A DNA stretch of 64,000 bases, taken from Microglena sp. YARC (Eukaryota; Chlorophyta; Chlorophyceae; Chlamydomonadales; Chlamydomonadaceae). A program made the translations under genes and the position numbers. Location of the stretch: the NCBI GenBank assembly GCA_022414725.1, contig CM039464.1, forward strand, positions 57,580,681 to 57,644,680. The letters are read 5' to 3'. Position 1 is the stretch's first letter; every line of letters begins with the position of its first letter. The notes under the pieces are model-generated. The model was not told where the DNA came from and did not search any database. It saw nothing but the letters and a program-made list of their open reading frames with translations. This document shows positions 1 to 9,185 of this stretch, one piece after another.

Positions 1-145
1 GTAAACTTTTCAAGAATATTCTTAAACTTTTTGTAAAACTTTTACTTTGTAGATTGTTGAATTTTCTCATTTTCCCCTTTACTGTATTATAATTCAAGAA
101 TATAAAAACGCATCACAACCACACAACAGATCACTATCGTTGGTC

Positions 146-1465
146 CTAAATTTTTTTAGACATCCAGCGAAACCATCCACAATTCAACATCGAAGGACAA
201 AGAATTGTATCTGAATCGATGACAATTCCAGCAGTTTCTTCAATATCCGAAACATTCATACAACCCCAATCAGCCGTTTCAAGGGTTCTATTATAATCCG
301 CAATAGCCTGCTTGATGTTTTTCGGATAGCCAATATAATCCATACCATTCTCGAAATAAGTACCAACAATCAAGTTGCTATTGCGTTCTTTAGTGACAAT
401 AAACGATTTATTATAGGATCCTTTTGGAGTATCTTTATGTCTACTACCAAAAGCAAACTCTATCTTTTTTTTCACCGCTTTATCTTCCAAAATGTCATTC
501 AACATCGATGGACAAAGAATTGTATCTGAATCGATGACAATTCCAGTTGTTTGCTCAATATCCGAAACATTCATACGAACCCAGTCATCCGTTTCAAGGT
601 TTCGATTATAATCCGCAATAGCCCCCTTGATGTTTTTCGGATAGCCAACATAATCTATACCATTCTCGAAATAAGCACCAACAATCAAGTTCCTGTCGCG
701 TTCTTTAGTGACAATAAACGATTTATTATAGGATCCGTTTGGAGTATCTATATATCTACAACCAAAAGCAAACTCTATTTTTTTTTTCCACCGCTTTATC
801 TTCCAAAATATCATTCAACATTGATGGACAAATAATTGTATCTGAATCGATGACAATTCCAGCAGTTTCTTCAATATCCGAAACATTCATACAAACCCAG
901 TCATCTGTTTCAATGTAACGATTATAATCCGCAATAGCCCGCTTGATGTTTTTCGGATAGCCAACATAATCTATACCATTCTCGAAATAAGCACCAACAA
1001 TCAAGTTCTTATCTAGTTCTTTAGTGACAATAAACGATTTATTGTAGGATCCTTTTTGAGTATCTATATGTCTACAACCAAAATCAAACTCTATTTTTTT
1101 TTTTTAAACGGTTTATCCCACGAAATATCATTCAACATTGATGGACAAATAATTGTATCTGAATCGATGACAATTCCAGCAGTTTCTTCAATATCCGAAA
1201 CATTCATACAAACCCAGTCATCTGTTTCAATGTAACTATTATAATCCGCAATAGCCCTCTTGATGTTTTTCGGATAGCCAACATAATCTATACCATTCTC
1301 GAAATAAGCACCAACAATCAAGTTCTTATCTAGTTCTTTAGTGACTATAAACGATTTATTGTAGGATCCTTTTTGAGTATCTATATGTCTACAACCAAAA
1401 GCAAACTCTATCTTTTTTTCCACCGGTTTATCGCCCGAAATACTGATATTTCTTGTTGTTTTCAT
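146..1465 (-). CDS. Four-repeat protein of unknown function, frame broken at A-tracts
   Basis: I do not recognise the family. Read on the minus strand from the ATG at 1465 (MKTTRNISISG), the protein consists of four copies of a domain of about 103 residues. Each copy runs from IEFAFGCRxxDT through SYNKSFIVTKE, NLIVGxYFENGxDYxGYPKN and AIADYN to GIVIDSDTIxCPSMLND. The copies are joined by a short Lys-rich linker (such as KAVKKK). The frame slips at about 1094-1106 and 779-790, both inside runs of 11-12 A (T on the plus strand) in that linker, so the protein appears as three overlapping open pieces (1091-1489, 756-1004, 146-814). Homopolymer read error is the simplest reason; polymerase or ribosomal slippage on the A-run is an alternative. 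No signal peptide or membrane segment is visible. The regular YFENG and YPKN motifs suggest a globular adaptor-like domain, but no function can be assigned. Confidence 0.6.
182..1445 (-). repeat. Four tandem ~316-bp coding repeats
   Basis: The string attcaaca recurs at about 182, 497, 813 and 1130, giving periods of 315, 316 and 317 bp. The two upstream copies (813-1445) are nearly identical; the other two have diverged slightly. The repeats correspond to the 103-residue domain of the minus-strand gene. Confidence 0.9.
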
Positions 1466-1846
1466 TTGAATCAATATAAGTATATACAATATTACGTTTA
1501 TCCTTATACATCTTATATAAATCCATTATATCAGTTTATTATATTCAAATTCATTGACTATGACACCAAATCTTCCTATATAATCGATACAATTGGAAAG
1601 AAAATAACTATCAATTGAAAAGTGTCATCCGGAGTAAAGTCTTGATTATGGGTTTTGTAGTAAAACATATGTACTCCGAGCAAGGTGTTCTATGATTGAC
1701 TTGTTTGAGTATATTAAATTCAAATAATTCCACCATATTTTTTTTCCACAAACTTCTACACCTATTTTTCGCCAATGGTGGTGGTGAATCATGTGCTTTT
1801 GCGTTCTTTTTGAATAAATGATTCCATTCATAATATAATAGCAACA

Positions 1847-2095
1847 ATGTCAACTAACACTTCTCAACTCAAGGACATTCAAAATAATGTCGCGAATGAG
1901 CTGGAAAACATGTTGTTGGCACTAGAGAGAATACAAAAAATACTAATTTCTTCCTCTGACACTTTTTCTGGAACTTCTGTTATGGGTGACGCTTTTCTTA
2001 CAGCACTAGAAAACTTATGGAAGAAAAATCCGGATGTCGATGCAAAACGATTGGCAACATTTGTCAACAAATGCAAAGATTTGCTCGTGTATTAA
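1847..2095 (+). CDS. Small helical hypothetical protein, 82 aa
   Basis: An intact ORF opens with an ATG in an A-rich context (gcaacaATG) after a 380-bp AT-rich spacer from the divergent repeat protein. The product has a Ser/Thr-rich start (MSTNTSQLKD), a probable amphipathic helix around residues 9-32, a short SSSDTFSGTS linker and a second helical half ending in a KCKDLLVY tail. No known domain is recognised. Its intactness among broken neighbours and its AT-rich composition fit a small giant-virus gene. It could also be a chance ORF, although the amino-acid usage is natural. Confidence 0.45.
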   Translation: MSTNTSQLKDIQNNVANELENMLLALERIQKILISSSDTFSGTSVMGDAFLTALENLWKKNPDVDAKRLATFVNKCKDLLVY

Positions 2096-2380
2096 GGATC
2101 GGTTGATGATCTGGGAAAAAGCAGTTGTCCTCTGTAAAAGAAGCAGGGTCCCTACTTTAAAACACTACCAGATGTTTGTACGAGGCGACTCCCCATGTTC
2201 GATGGACGCGACCGTTTTGGGAAGGATAGGACCCTGTCGTCCTCGAAAACCGTATCGCCGGTAGGGTCATACACCACAAGGACTCAAAATCTCAAGCAGG
2301 CTTCTTGGGTGTGGGTGGGTGTGGGCATATGTTATCTTACCCATAAATGGGATTGGAGTTTATTTTGTTTAGTCTATTAT

Positions 2381-3023
2381 ATGGAAATTCCAGCATTTTA
2401 TGCAATTATAGTTGCTATTCTGTCAGCTCTTTCTGCACAATTGGTTAAACCTGTAACCTTATATATGGATCCGATTATGATATGGATAATGGTTCAATTC
2501 GTTACAACGGTATTTGCAATATTTGCTGTAATTTACATATATTTTTGTTATCCTAATAAAAATGGGCGTTCCTGGCTCCCGGCCGATTTTTGAATTTTCC
2601 GGGACTCGTTGGCCTCAAACTCTGAACTCGAACGCGGTCGAAAATCGCCGGTGGTGGATTCAGAAGCTGCGCAGAAGCTAGAGCCTTCGGAACGAATCGC
2701 CGGCCAGAGATTTCGACCATCCCGGAATCGCGACCATGCAACAGACCGAGACCTTTGACCAGTCAAAATCGGCCGGGAGCGAGGAACGCCCATTTAAACT
2801 TGTACAATTATTTTCGTTAAAACATATATCCCGCATAACGATATCCATCTGTATTGGACCAGTATTAGGGTATTTTTCATTGGTATATATGATAGCCAAT
2901 TCATCAAATACGGTTTTGGTCATTAGTCTTGCATACACAGTGCCTATGTTTGCTGTAATATTAGGATATTGTTTTTTTCAAAACAGAAACAAAATATGTA
3001 TGCAATCATTGGAGTATCCATAA
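2381..3023 (+). pseudogene. Integral membrane protein split by a MITE
   Basis: The ATG at 2381 opens a hydrophobic protein: MEIPAFYAIIVAILSALSAQ is a first membrane segment, followed by a second (IMVQFVTTVFAIFAVIYIYF). The frame then runs into a GC-rich insert at 2561-2794 and resumes at 2799 with two more hydrophobic segments (ISICIGPVLGYFSLVYMIA and VLVISLAYTVPMFAVILGY), ending at TAA 3021-3023. Removing 238 bp (the insert plus one copy of the 4-bp target duplication) brings both halves into the same frame, for about 134 codons. The four short helices and the S-N-T-V-L-V-I-S-L-A-Y-T-V-P pattern recall small EamA/DMT-like viral membrane proteins. That family assignment is an inference. As it stands the insert brings in a stop, so the gene is disrupted. 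Confidence 0.65.
2561..2794. mobile_element. 234-bp MITE with 32-bp terminal inverted repeats
   Basis: The element begins AATGGGCGTTCCTGGCTCCC and its other end, read in reverse complement, begins AATGGGCGTTCCTCGCTCCC. The two ends match at 31 of the first 32 positions. It is flanked by TAAA on both sides (2557-2560, 2795-2798), a likely 4-bp target duplication. The insert is GC-rich, unlike the AT-rich gene around it, and has no ORF of its own. Its outer 13 bp are identical to the left end of the 9.7-kb element at 32005, so it is probably a non-autonomous relative of that element. Confidence 0.85.
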
Positions 3024-3137
3024 TCACAATTGGAAATCCTATTTTTTAATGCTGGTCTAAATTAGCGTGTGTACGTGAACTATAAATCGTGATACAAAAA
3101 TTCTAAAATTTGACAATATTTCTTTATGTATATATAC

Positions 3138-3338
3138 ATGACTGCATTAAATTTAAGAAACTTCAAATGTTACATTTCTCAAGATGACGACATGAAGACA
3201 CAGTACTTGTATGTATCTGGGACCATGGAACCTATTAAGACAGATTTACAATTTGATGATAACAGTCAACTGGTTATATCAGATACGCTATCAGAAGAAG
3301 AGTTCGATTCTACTTACTATAAATCAATAAAGGTTTAA
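3138..3338 (+). CDS. N-terminal part of the lipase-like gene, or a separate small protein
   Basis: The ORF starts at the second ATG (MTALNLRNFKCYI) and runs 66 codons to TAA. It contains LYVSGTMEPIKTDL, which loosely matches the early strand of class-3 lipases (a hydrophobic stretch, then RGT, a spacer and a D-L pair), and ends in an acidic segment. The next open frame downstream (from 3401) lacks a nearby ATG. I therefore infer that this is the 5' part of one gene, interrupted by a frameshift between about 3338 and 3400. A stand-alone 66-aa protein cannot be excluded. Confidence 0.4.
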   Translation: MTALNLRNFKCYISQDDDMKTQYLYVSGTMEPIKTDLQFDDNSQLVISDTLSEEEFDSTYYKSIKV

Positions 3339-3400
3339 ATCACCAATAAAATAATAAAATTCAAGAAAACTACAAAAAGAAGTAATTTGGAAGGTCATAG

Positions 3401-4857
3401 ATTTCCAAACCTGGATTCGTTATTAAAGAAGCATTCACAAAAAATGAATTGGAAAAAATTAAGAATACGGAGAAGAAGAAAATAGGCATTTTCTTTATCA
3501 AGGCAAAGAAAGCAATGGGTTTGAAAAGCCCATCATTACAAGCAAAAATTGAAAAACTAGGTATTCAGAAACTAACAAAGCTAAATACAATACAACTTAC
3601 ATACAAAATAAGGATAGTTGGTCATCGTTTTGGTGGTGCTTTTATTAATAAACTAATGAAAGACCTTGCTGAAAACAAAAAAATCGATATAAGTTTATGT
3701 TTGATATACGGTGTAATTAATTCTGCAACATTTGGAAGTACGACTATTGTGCAACACATTATGTCTTCAAAGACCTCTGTGAATGAATCGGAATATGACA
3801 GGTTGTTCAAAAAGAAACACCATCAATATGTTATTAAGGATTCACTAAATATAGAAGTAACTAATGACCACATATACGAGAAAAAATTCATTCAATTTGT
3901 GCAATATATGGACCGTGATGATGATGTTATAAAACTTAGAAAATTACAAGTTCCAGGTGCTAATGTATATGATGAAAGTATAAATATTAACTGGGGTGAA
4001 CATACGTCTACTATGAATTATTTTTTGAAAATTAAGCAATTTGTAAGAGGTGATGATGTAGCAAGAACTCCACACGAACTCAGAACATTTGTAAAACATA
4101 GAGCAATTAAGTCACCAACACTACCTCAAAGTAATAATGTAATCAACGGACGACGACTAGTAAAATCAGCTGGCGATCGCCAAGTGGGTTCTTTATCATT
4201 TTTTAAACGACTAATGAAACCTCGACCCCCCCTATCAAAGTAACTACACCAAAACCGTCTATCAAAGTATCTACGTCTAAACCGTCTATCAAAGTATCTA
4301 CGTCTAAACCGTCTATCAGAGTATCTATGTCTAAACCGTCTATCAGAGTATCTACGTCTAAACCGTCTATCAGAGTATCTACGTCTAAACCGTCTATTCG
4401 AGAATCATCTAAATCTGCCATGGTAACATCCAAACCGTCTTCTCGAGCTATGTCATTATCTAGATCGTCGACGCGATCTCTCGGATCATATAGATCTCGT
4501 GGGTCATCGATGTCTTCATCAACGTCACCAACACCGAAAAAACAGAAAGATAACCGAAAGGAAAAGGCTAAAAATGATAAGGCTAAAAAGGATAAGGCTA
4601 AAAAGGATAAGGATAAGGAAAAGGCTAAAAAGGATAAGGAAAAGGAAAAGGAAAAGGCTAAAAAGGATAAAAAGGCCAAGGAAAAGGCTAAAAAGGAAAA
4701 GGATAAGGAAAAGGCTAAAAAGGCTAAAAAGGATAATGAAAAACCTAAAAAGGCTAAAAAGGATAATGAAAAACCTAAAACAGAAAAACCTGATAATAAA
4801 GCTAAAAAGGCTAAAGAAAAGGCTAAAAAGGCTAAAAAGGCTAAAGGAAGAAAGTAA
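3401..4857 (+). CDS. Class-3 lipase-like alpha/beta-hydrolase with repeat and Lys-rich tail
   Basis: The open frame from 3401 carries a basic helical region, then YKIRIVGHRFGGAFINKLMK. This has the shape of the nucleophile elbow of class-3 lipases (GHSxGG), but the catalytic Ser position is Arg (codon CGT; AGT would need one change). The frame breaks at the C-run at about 4226-4231 and continues in the frame that ends at TAA 4855-4857. The continuation has six or more copies of the 8-residue repeat STSKPSIR, a Ser/Arg-rich stretch and a long Lys-rich tail built of KAKKDK/KEKAKK units. Such tails may bind nucleic acid or act as a localisation signal. The hydrolase fold is inferred from a single motif. 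If the Arg is real, the protein is probably not an active lipase. Confidence 0.45.
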
Positions 4858-4887
4858 TGCCCAGTTACTCGTTTAGCGTTTTTTGTT

Positions 4888-5590
4888 TTATTGTCCGAGT
4901 GAAAACAAGAGCTCTTTAACTTTATTTTTACATGCACCAGGTATTGATAACAATCTCTTGTTTAAGTCTGTATCTGTCTTGAAGCATTCGATAAGTGAAG
5001 CTATTCTATTGACTCCAAATTCATTCAAAATTGCCTCGGCATTGTTCAAAGAAATTCCTGGTATATGTGATAACTGTAACTTGGCTATTACCATCGGATC
5101 CTTCTTATTTTCATGTTTTTTTGCCTTTAATTATACATGATAGATATGTATTTTCGGAAATACCCGATATATATTTTGTCCATTATCGAACTTGTCGCAT
5201 ATGTTGTTAATTAATGAACATGTGTCAGAAATATCATAGCTTGTAAATACCGGAATATTATCGCGTATTATTGTGTTGATGTACTTGTTTGTCATCCGTA
5301 TTCCATCTAAAACTTCCACCCGTTTCTATGACGTATGCGTATTTTTTTTCGTGCATATACTGACAATGCCCCTCGTCATTTGTTCTATATATCTGCCATC
5401 CTTTATAGAAGCAATCAGGTCTGCGGTATAGATTTTTTTCAATTACATAAAGCACATCTTTAGTTTCTTTTACATACGATATTAAAAGTCACCTATGTCG
5501 AGTTGTTTTTCTTCGTAAGGCATAGTAAAGTCGATTAGATGAAATTATTCCTTTTTCTCTCGTATCTACATACAATAAGACGTTATTCAT
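4888..5590 (-). CDS. ERCC4/XPF-type structure-specific nuclease, frameshifted
   Basis: Reading from the ATG at 5590, the protein starts MNNVLLYVDTREKGII, the VDTRE strand typical of ERCC4 nucleases. After a frame change it has ETKDVLYVIEK, the position of the family ERK motif, and then TADLIASIKDGRYIEQ, matching the DL-x-SI-x-DGR-x-x-Q helix. The middle (DGIRMTNKYINTIIRDNIPV) follows, and the C-terminus at 4888-5094 is a tandem helix-hairpin-helix (IPGISLNNAEAILNEFG and LLSIPGACKNKVKELL). ERCC4 enzymes cleave branched or flap DNA in repair and replication-fork processing, and giant viruses often encode one. The coding order is complete, but at least three frameshifts occur, several at A- or T-runs. 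The gene is divergent from the RNase III gene, with 38 bp between their start codons. Confidence 0.75.
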
Positions 5591-5628
5591 TTTAAACATA
5601 CATAGGTACAATATCTTTATATAAAAAA
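5591..5628. promoter_or_regulatory. Bidirectional AT-rich promoter region
   Basis: Only 38 bp separate the start codons of the ERCC4-like gene (minus) and the RNase III gene (plus). The segment is almost pure A/T and includes tttatataaaaaaATG on the RNase III side, a TATA-like element immediately before the start. That spacing is normal for giant viruses and very tight for host genes. The call rests on position and composition only. Confidence 0.4.
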
Positions 5629-6477
5629 ATGGAAAAGGTTAAAGGCGTGTATAATACATTTAAATCAAGAGATGGGAAGTGAATTGCCATACAACCCAAC
5701 AACAAGTTGGTATCTTATGACGATGTGTATAGTATATTGGCTGAATACCTAGACAAACCTATTATACATGATTTAAACATATATCGAAAGGCGTTTGTAC
5801 ATAGATCGTATTGCACCCAAAAATATGAAAACTTCATCAATGGCAATTCCGCATGCCCTGCAAACTGTTATCCTCTCCAAGAGGAGTCTAATGAACGATT
5901 GGAGTTTCTAGGAGACGCTATTGTGAACCTCGCCGTTGGCCGATACTTGTATGATCGATACCCGGATGAGAATGAGGGTTTCATGACAAAGGTCCGACCA
6001 AGTTGGTTAACAGGAATAATGTTTGGGTAATTTTGCTTCAATTATCCGTTTTGACAGGTTCATTTTAATTTCAAAAGCAAATTGAGGAAAATGAAGGGCG
6101 GACGAGTAGCAAAATAATGGAGGACGTGTTCGAGGCATTTGTTGGTGCCATGTTGAATGACGTCAAAGGACTATGCTATTGTAGAAGATTGGTTGGTAAA
6201 TTTAATTGAGGGCAATATAGATTTTTTCAGAGTTGATCAGAAAAAACACGAATTACAAGGATAGTCTGATTAAGCACTATCAGTACAACCACAATATGTG
6301 TCCGAGGTTTTACGAAATGTCCGTTGAAACAACATCATCCGGATGTAAAAATATACGGTGTGTGTCAAGGGTGTTGATGATGTTCTTCTTGGATAGGTAG
6401 TGGTTGTTCCAAAAGCATGCCAGAAAAATGACGCATCGTGTGTTGTATTGAGATCATTGGGCATAGCTGTTGATTGA
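5629..6477 (+). CDS. Ribonuclease III with C-terminal dsRBD, frameshifted
   Basis: The enzyme cleaves double-stranded RNA. The catalytic domain shows the family signature [20 protein letters not shown] (5898-5957), with the acidic metal ligands in ERLEFLGD. A second conserved helix, [17 protein letters not shown] at about 6110-6160, supplies the second pair of acidic residues. The dsRNA-binding domain follows from about 6250 ([12 protein letters not shown]) and ends with the GxGxSKKxAE-type element SGCSKKHAEKNDA before a TGA at 6475. The start ATG at 5629 reads [17 protein letters not shown], then an in-frame TGA at 5680-5682, after which the frame continues into the catalytic domain. Further frameshifts occur near 6030, 6170 and 6350. 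Giant-virus RNase III proteins have this two-domain plan. Whether the breaks are decay or read error cannot be decided here. Confidence 0.85.
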
Positions 6478-6559
6478 TTGTGTAGAATCTGGTATATTTA
6501 CTGTCATATTTCATTGAAATAACATTTTGTAACGACGTAATTGATAATTTCATCCACAC

Positions 6560-7480
6560 GTATCTGTAACTAGAAAGCCAGTTAATTCCCGAATTAAATA
6601 AATATTCAGTGCGTCTATTATTTCTGCGTCTTCCTTAAGTGTTTCCTATTTTTTTGAATTAATAATTCCGGGAGCAACCAACATAGAATGAATTATATTA
6701 TCATCATCATTTGGTTTGCCTATTTCTACAACATCATGCCCCTCGTTATCTGTTAACAAATTCCAAAAGTCCGTATTAGTAGGAACGTCTTATTTTTATT
6801 TATATACGAAAATTTCTTATGTTGACATGATTCTCCAGGGAAGAATTCGTTTTGTCAAAAATTTATCTACCACAATTTTCAGGTACAGTGGATTGAATGA
6901 TTCATGTTCGATCTTTGAATATCATGTAATCATCTATGCTGTTGTTGAACAACGTCCCATTGGGTTTCAAAAAAGCTTAACGATAGTTGTTGTTGCAAAG
7001 TAGATAGTGTGTTCGGAAAAATACGATTTTTCTCGTCCTGCATAGGTTTTCAGCAATGTATACCCCCTACCATTCGGGTCTTGTATGTTTTTGTCGAACA
7101 AAAGCTTACAAAAACAATTTCGGACATTCGAGTTTGTTTCGTCGTAATTACTTTGAAATTCATCGATGCGCAACATTATAATAAGGGTATTAAAAGTCGA
7201 AATCGTGTTGGAATTGCAACTTCGGGTTGCACCTGTAATGTTTCCGTTCACAAATCTCGGCGGAATCATTACACAACTGACTTTGAACATCTCTATATTC
7301 CGAGGTGTGTTACTAATAGAGTTAATCTTTCTTTTGGAAGAGAATCGACTACAGATTTATACCTTAGTCTATCCGAATGCCAATCGCGATCGCTCCGTTG
7401 ATTGATATGTATATATCGTTTTTGATATATTTTGGGGCAGGTATGGATATATTTGATTTCTTTATTTGTTGAGTGTTCGT
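6560..7480 (-). pseudogene. Unidentified viral-type coding trace, several frameshifts
   Basis: The minus strand reads as natural protein in pieces that change frame. 6967-7290 includes MLRIDEFQSNYDETNSNVRN and DKNIQDPNGRGYTLLKTYAG. About 6660-6760 gives LLTDNEGHDVVEIGKPNDDD and IIHSMLVAPGIIN. The upstream end contains YKSVVDSLPKERL. The pieces are collinear and AT-rich like the neighbouring viral genes, and the trace converges tail-to-tail on the RNase III gene. I do not recognise the family. Confidence 0.4.
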
Positions 7481-7499
7481 CTTGTGGCACTGAGAGGCG

Positions 7500-8862
7500 G
7501 TATTGCTAGCGCCTTGTATAATTCATTTGGATCCGGAATAATTCCGTTTCATTTTGTTAATTTATATGCTAGAAAGTAATCTGTTGTTGATTATCGCGAG
7601 TGTTTTTTGGGGGGGTATTCTTTCATTTTTTTTTTTTTTTTGATTCATTTCCAGAACTCGTTGAGGTCGTTGTCAACAAATTGCGGACTCTAGTTCAGAA
7701 GGAAGTTTTACAATGTACAGCATGGTGAGTTTCATCATTCCGTGCCTTCAGTAGATTATCAAAATCCTTAGTGAAATTGGTGTCTTGACACTCGTCATTA
7801 ACTCGGGACACTTGTTTTTTTCAACTTTAGTACCCGGGAACTTGACAATTTCATCACGTGGTTGTTTTTTGTCTTAAGTGATGATGATCAAACGTATGGT
7901 TGTTTGAACTTGTTAGCATCATCGTTGTAAAAAAACTCTTTCAGTTTGTTGATCGTCCACGACGTAATCCATATTGATAGTATAGTTCTTGTTCACTATA
8001 GTCCTTGAATACATTCAATCATTCTTCTAGATTGGGTATGGTAAAAAACCATTATTCATTTAATAATAGATCGTGGCTAGGAATCTTTATATGCGTTTTT
8101 CAACCACACATAATATGTCTATATTTTATTAAATCATGTCACAAAATATATCGACATCATCGTAAATAGTAAGGTTTAGAAACAAGGAATTGTACATTGA
8201 TCAATCCAATATACAATAAATGGGCATTGATCAATCCAATTACAATATGGAATTGTTGACAGTGTACAAGTCATAAACCCTACCATTCCACTGTCTAGAC
8301 CACTTATAAAACAACACATGTAACCAAATTGGTATATTGACTTCTCAAAATCATATAATCGTCTACAATTCCCAACGTGACTATAAAAAAAGACCGGTCG
8401 TATTTGTGTGATATTATAAACTCGAAATGGTTCGAATAGTCGACCAAGAATTTAGTATGGAATATTAACGAAAATACCTGCAAATATAGTATTATGTAAA
8501 ATAAAAGATTCAATGCGTTTTATGGGGCGAACACAGTCAACGTCGCCCATATGCTTGGGTTTTGAACAAGAAACACACGATGCAAGTATAGACTTTGATT
8601 GTGGGAGATTCAAAATCGCCGCAAGATACATTCAGCGATTTAGACACATGGTTCGTGTATTCAGCTTGTAATTCGCAAATATCAAATCTCCAAATATGTG
8701 TTGTCACAAAAGGGTCAGTAATATGTCCAGAAATACCATAAAAAAAGAATTAAATTCTATAACATGTTGTTTTTTAGACGAAAACAACGTGTCATATGAT
8801 TTCAAACCACGATTCATATTTTCATGCTTCAGATTCAAACTTTTCTTCTCACTATCAAATAA
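7500..8862. other. AT-rich stretch without a recognisable gene
   Basis: This holds a 14-T run at 7627-7640 and scattered short frames. A minus-strand ORF at 8304-8513 (69 codons, hydrophobic start, containing HTKFLVDYSNHFEFIISH) could be a fragment of a viral gene but matches nothing I know. The direct repeat at 8195-8240 also lies here. Nothing else is supported. Confidence 0.5.
8195..8240. repeat. Short direct repeat, 30-bp spacing
   Basis: The 16-mer cattgatcaatccaat occurs at 8195-8210 and again at 8225-8240, each followed by a similar AT-rich tail (atacaataa / tacaatatg). It contains the palindrome attgatcaat. It lies in a gene-poor stretch; a regulatory role is only possible. Confidence 0.5.
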
Positions 8863-9185
8863 ATGTTCGACATTATAATAGAGTTCATAGGCACATTTAT
8901 GTGTATTCTCAGTTATTTTATATCTACAAAATACCCCGAATATACAATTGCAATCATTAAGGGTTTGGTGTATACGGGTTCATGTTCATAGGCGTTGTCA
9001 CATCAGGAGGACACTTTAACCCTGCTACAAGCACGGCAATGTTACTAAACGGTACTATATCTTTAAGAAAAGTTCATATTATATGTTGTGACACAAAACA
9101 TGCGGTGCATAGCCGCCATACGTCTTTCTATAACTATGGATTAAGAATCGTCAGCATTGATCATATTATTCGTATCCATTCTTAG
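8863..9185 (+). CDS. Aquaporin/MIP-family channel, frameshifted
   Basis: The ATG at 8863 gives MFDIIIEFIGTFMCILSYFI, the first membrane helix with the EFIGTF motif usual for MIP channels, then TKYPEYTIAIIKGLVYTG. After a frame change at about 8983 the protein continues MFIGVVTSGGHFNPATSTAM, the SGGHFNPA signature of the first pore-lining half-helix (NPA box) and the third helix. Members conduct water or small solutes across membranes; some algal giant viruses encode them. The downstream part (ISLRKVHIICC...) is compatible with the next helix but degenerates by about 9130. No second NPA box is found, so this is either a half-length viral MIP or a 3'-decayed gene. Confidence 0.7.

Noticed and set aside
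2548..2793. Minus-strand ORFs inside the MITE
   Set aside because: Short, confined to the inverted-repeat element and without natural protein character.
4203..4937. 244-codon minus ORF with Leu/Phe/Ala repeats
   Set aside because: It is antisense to the Lys-rich tail; its hydrophobic appearance is the complement of AAG/AAA codons.
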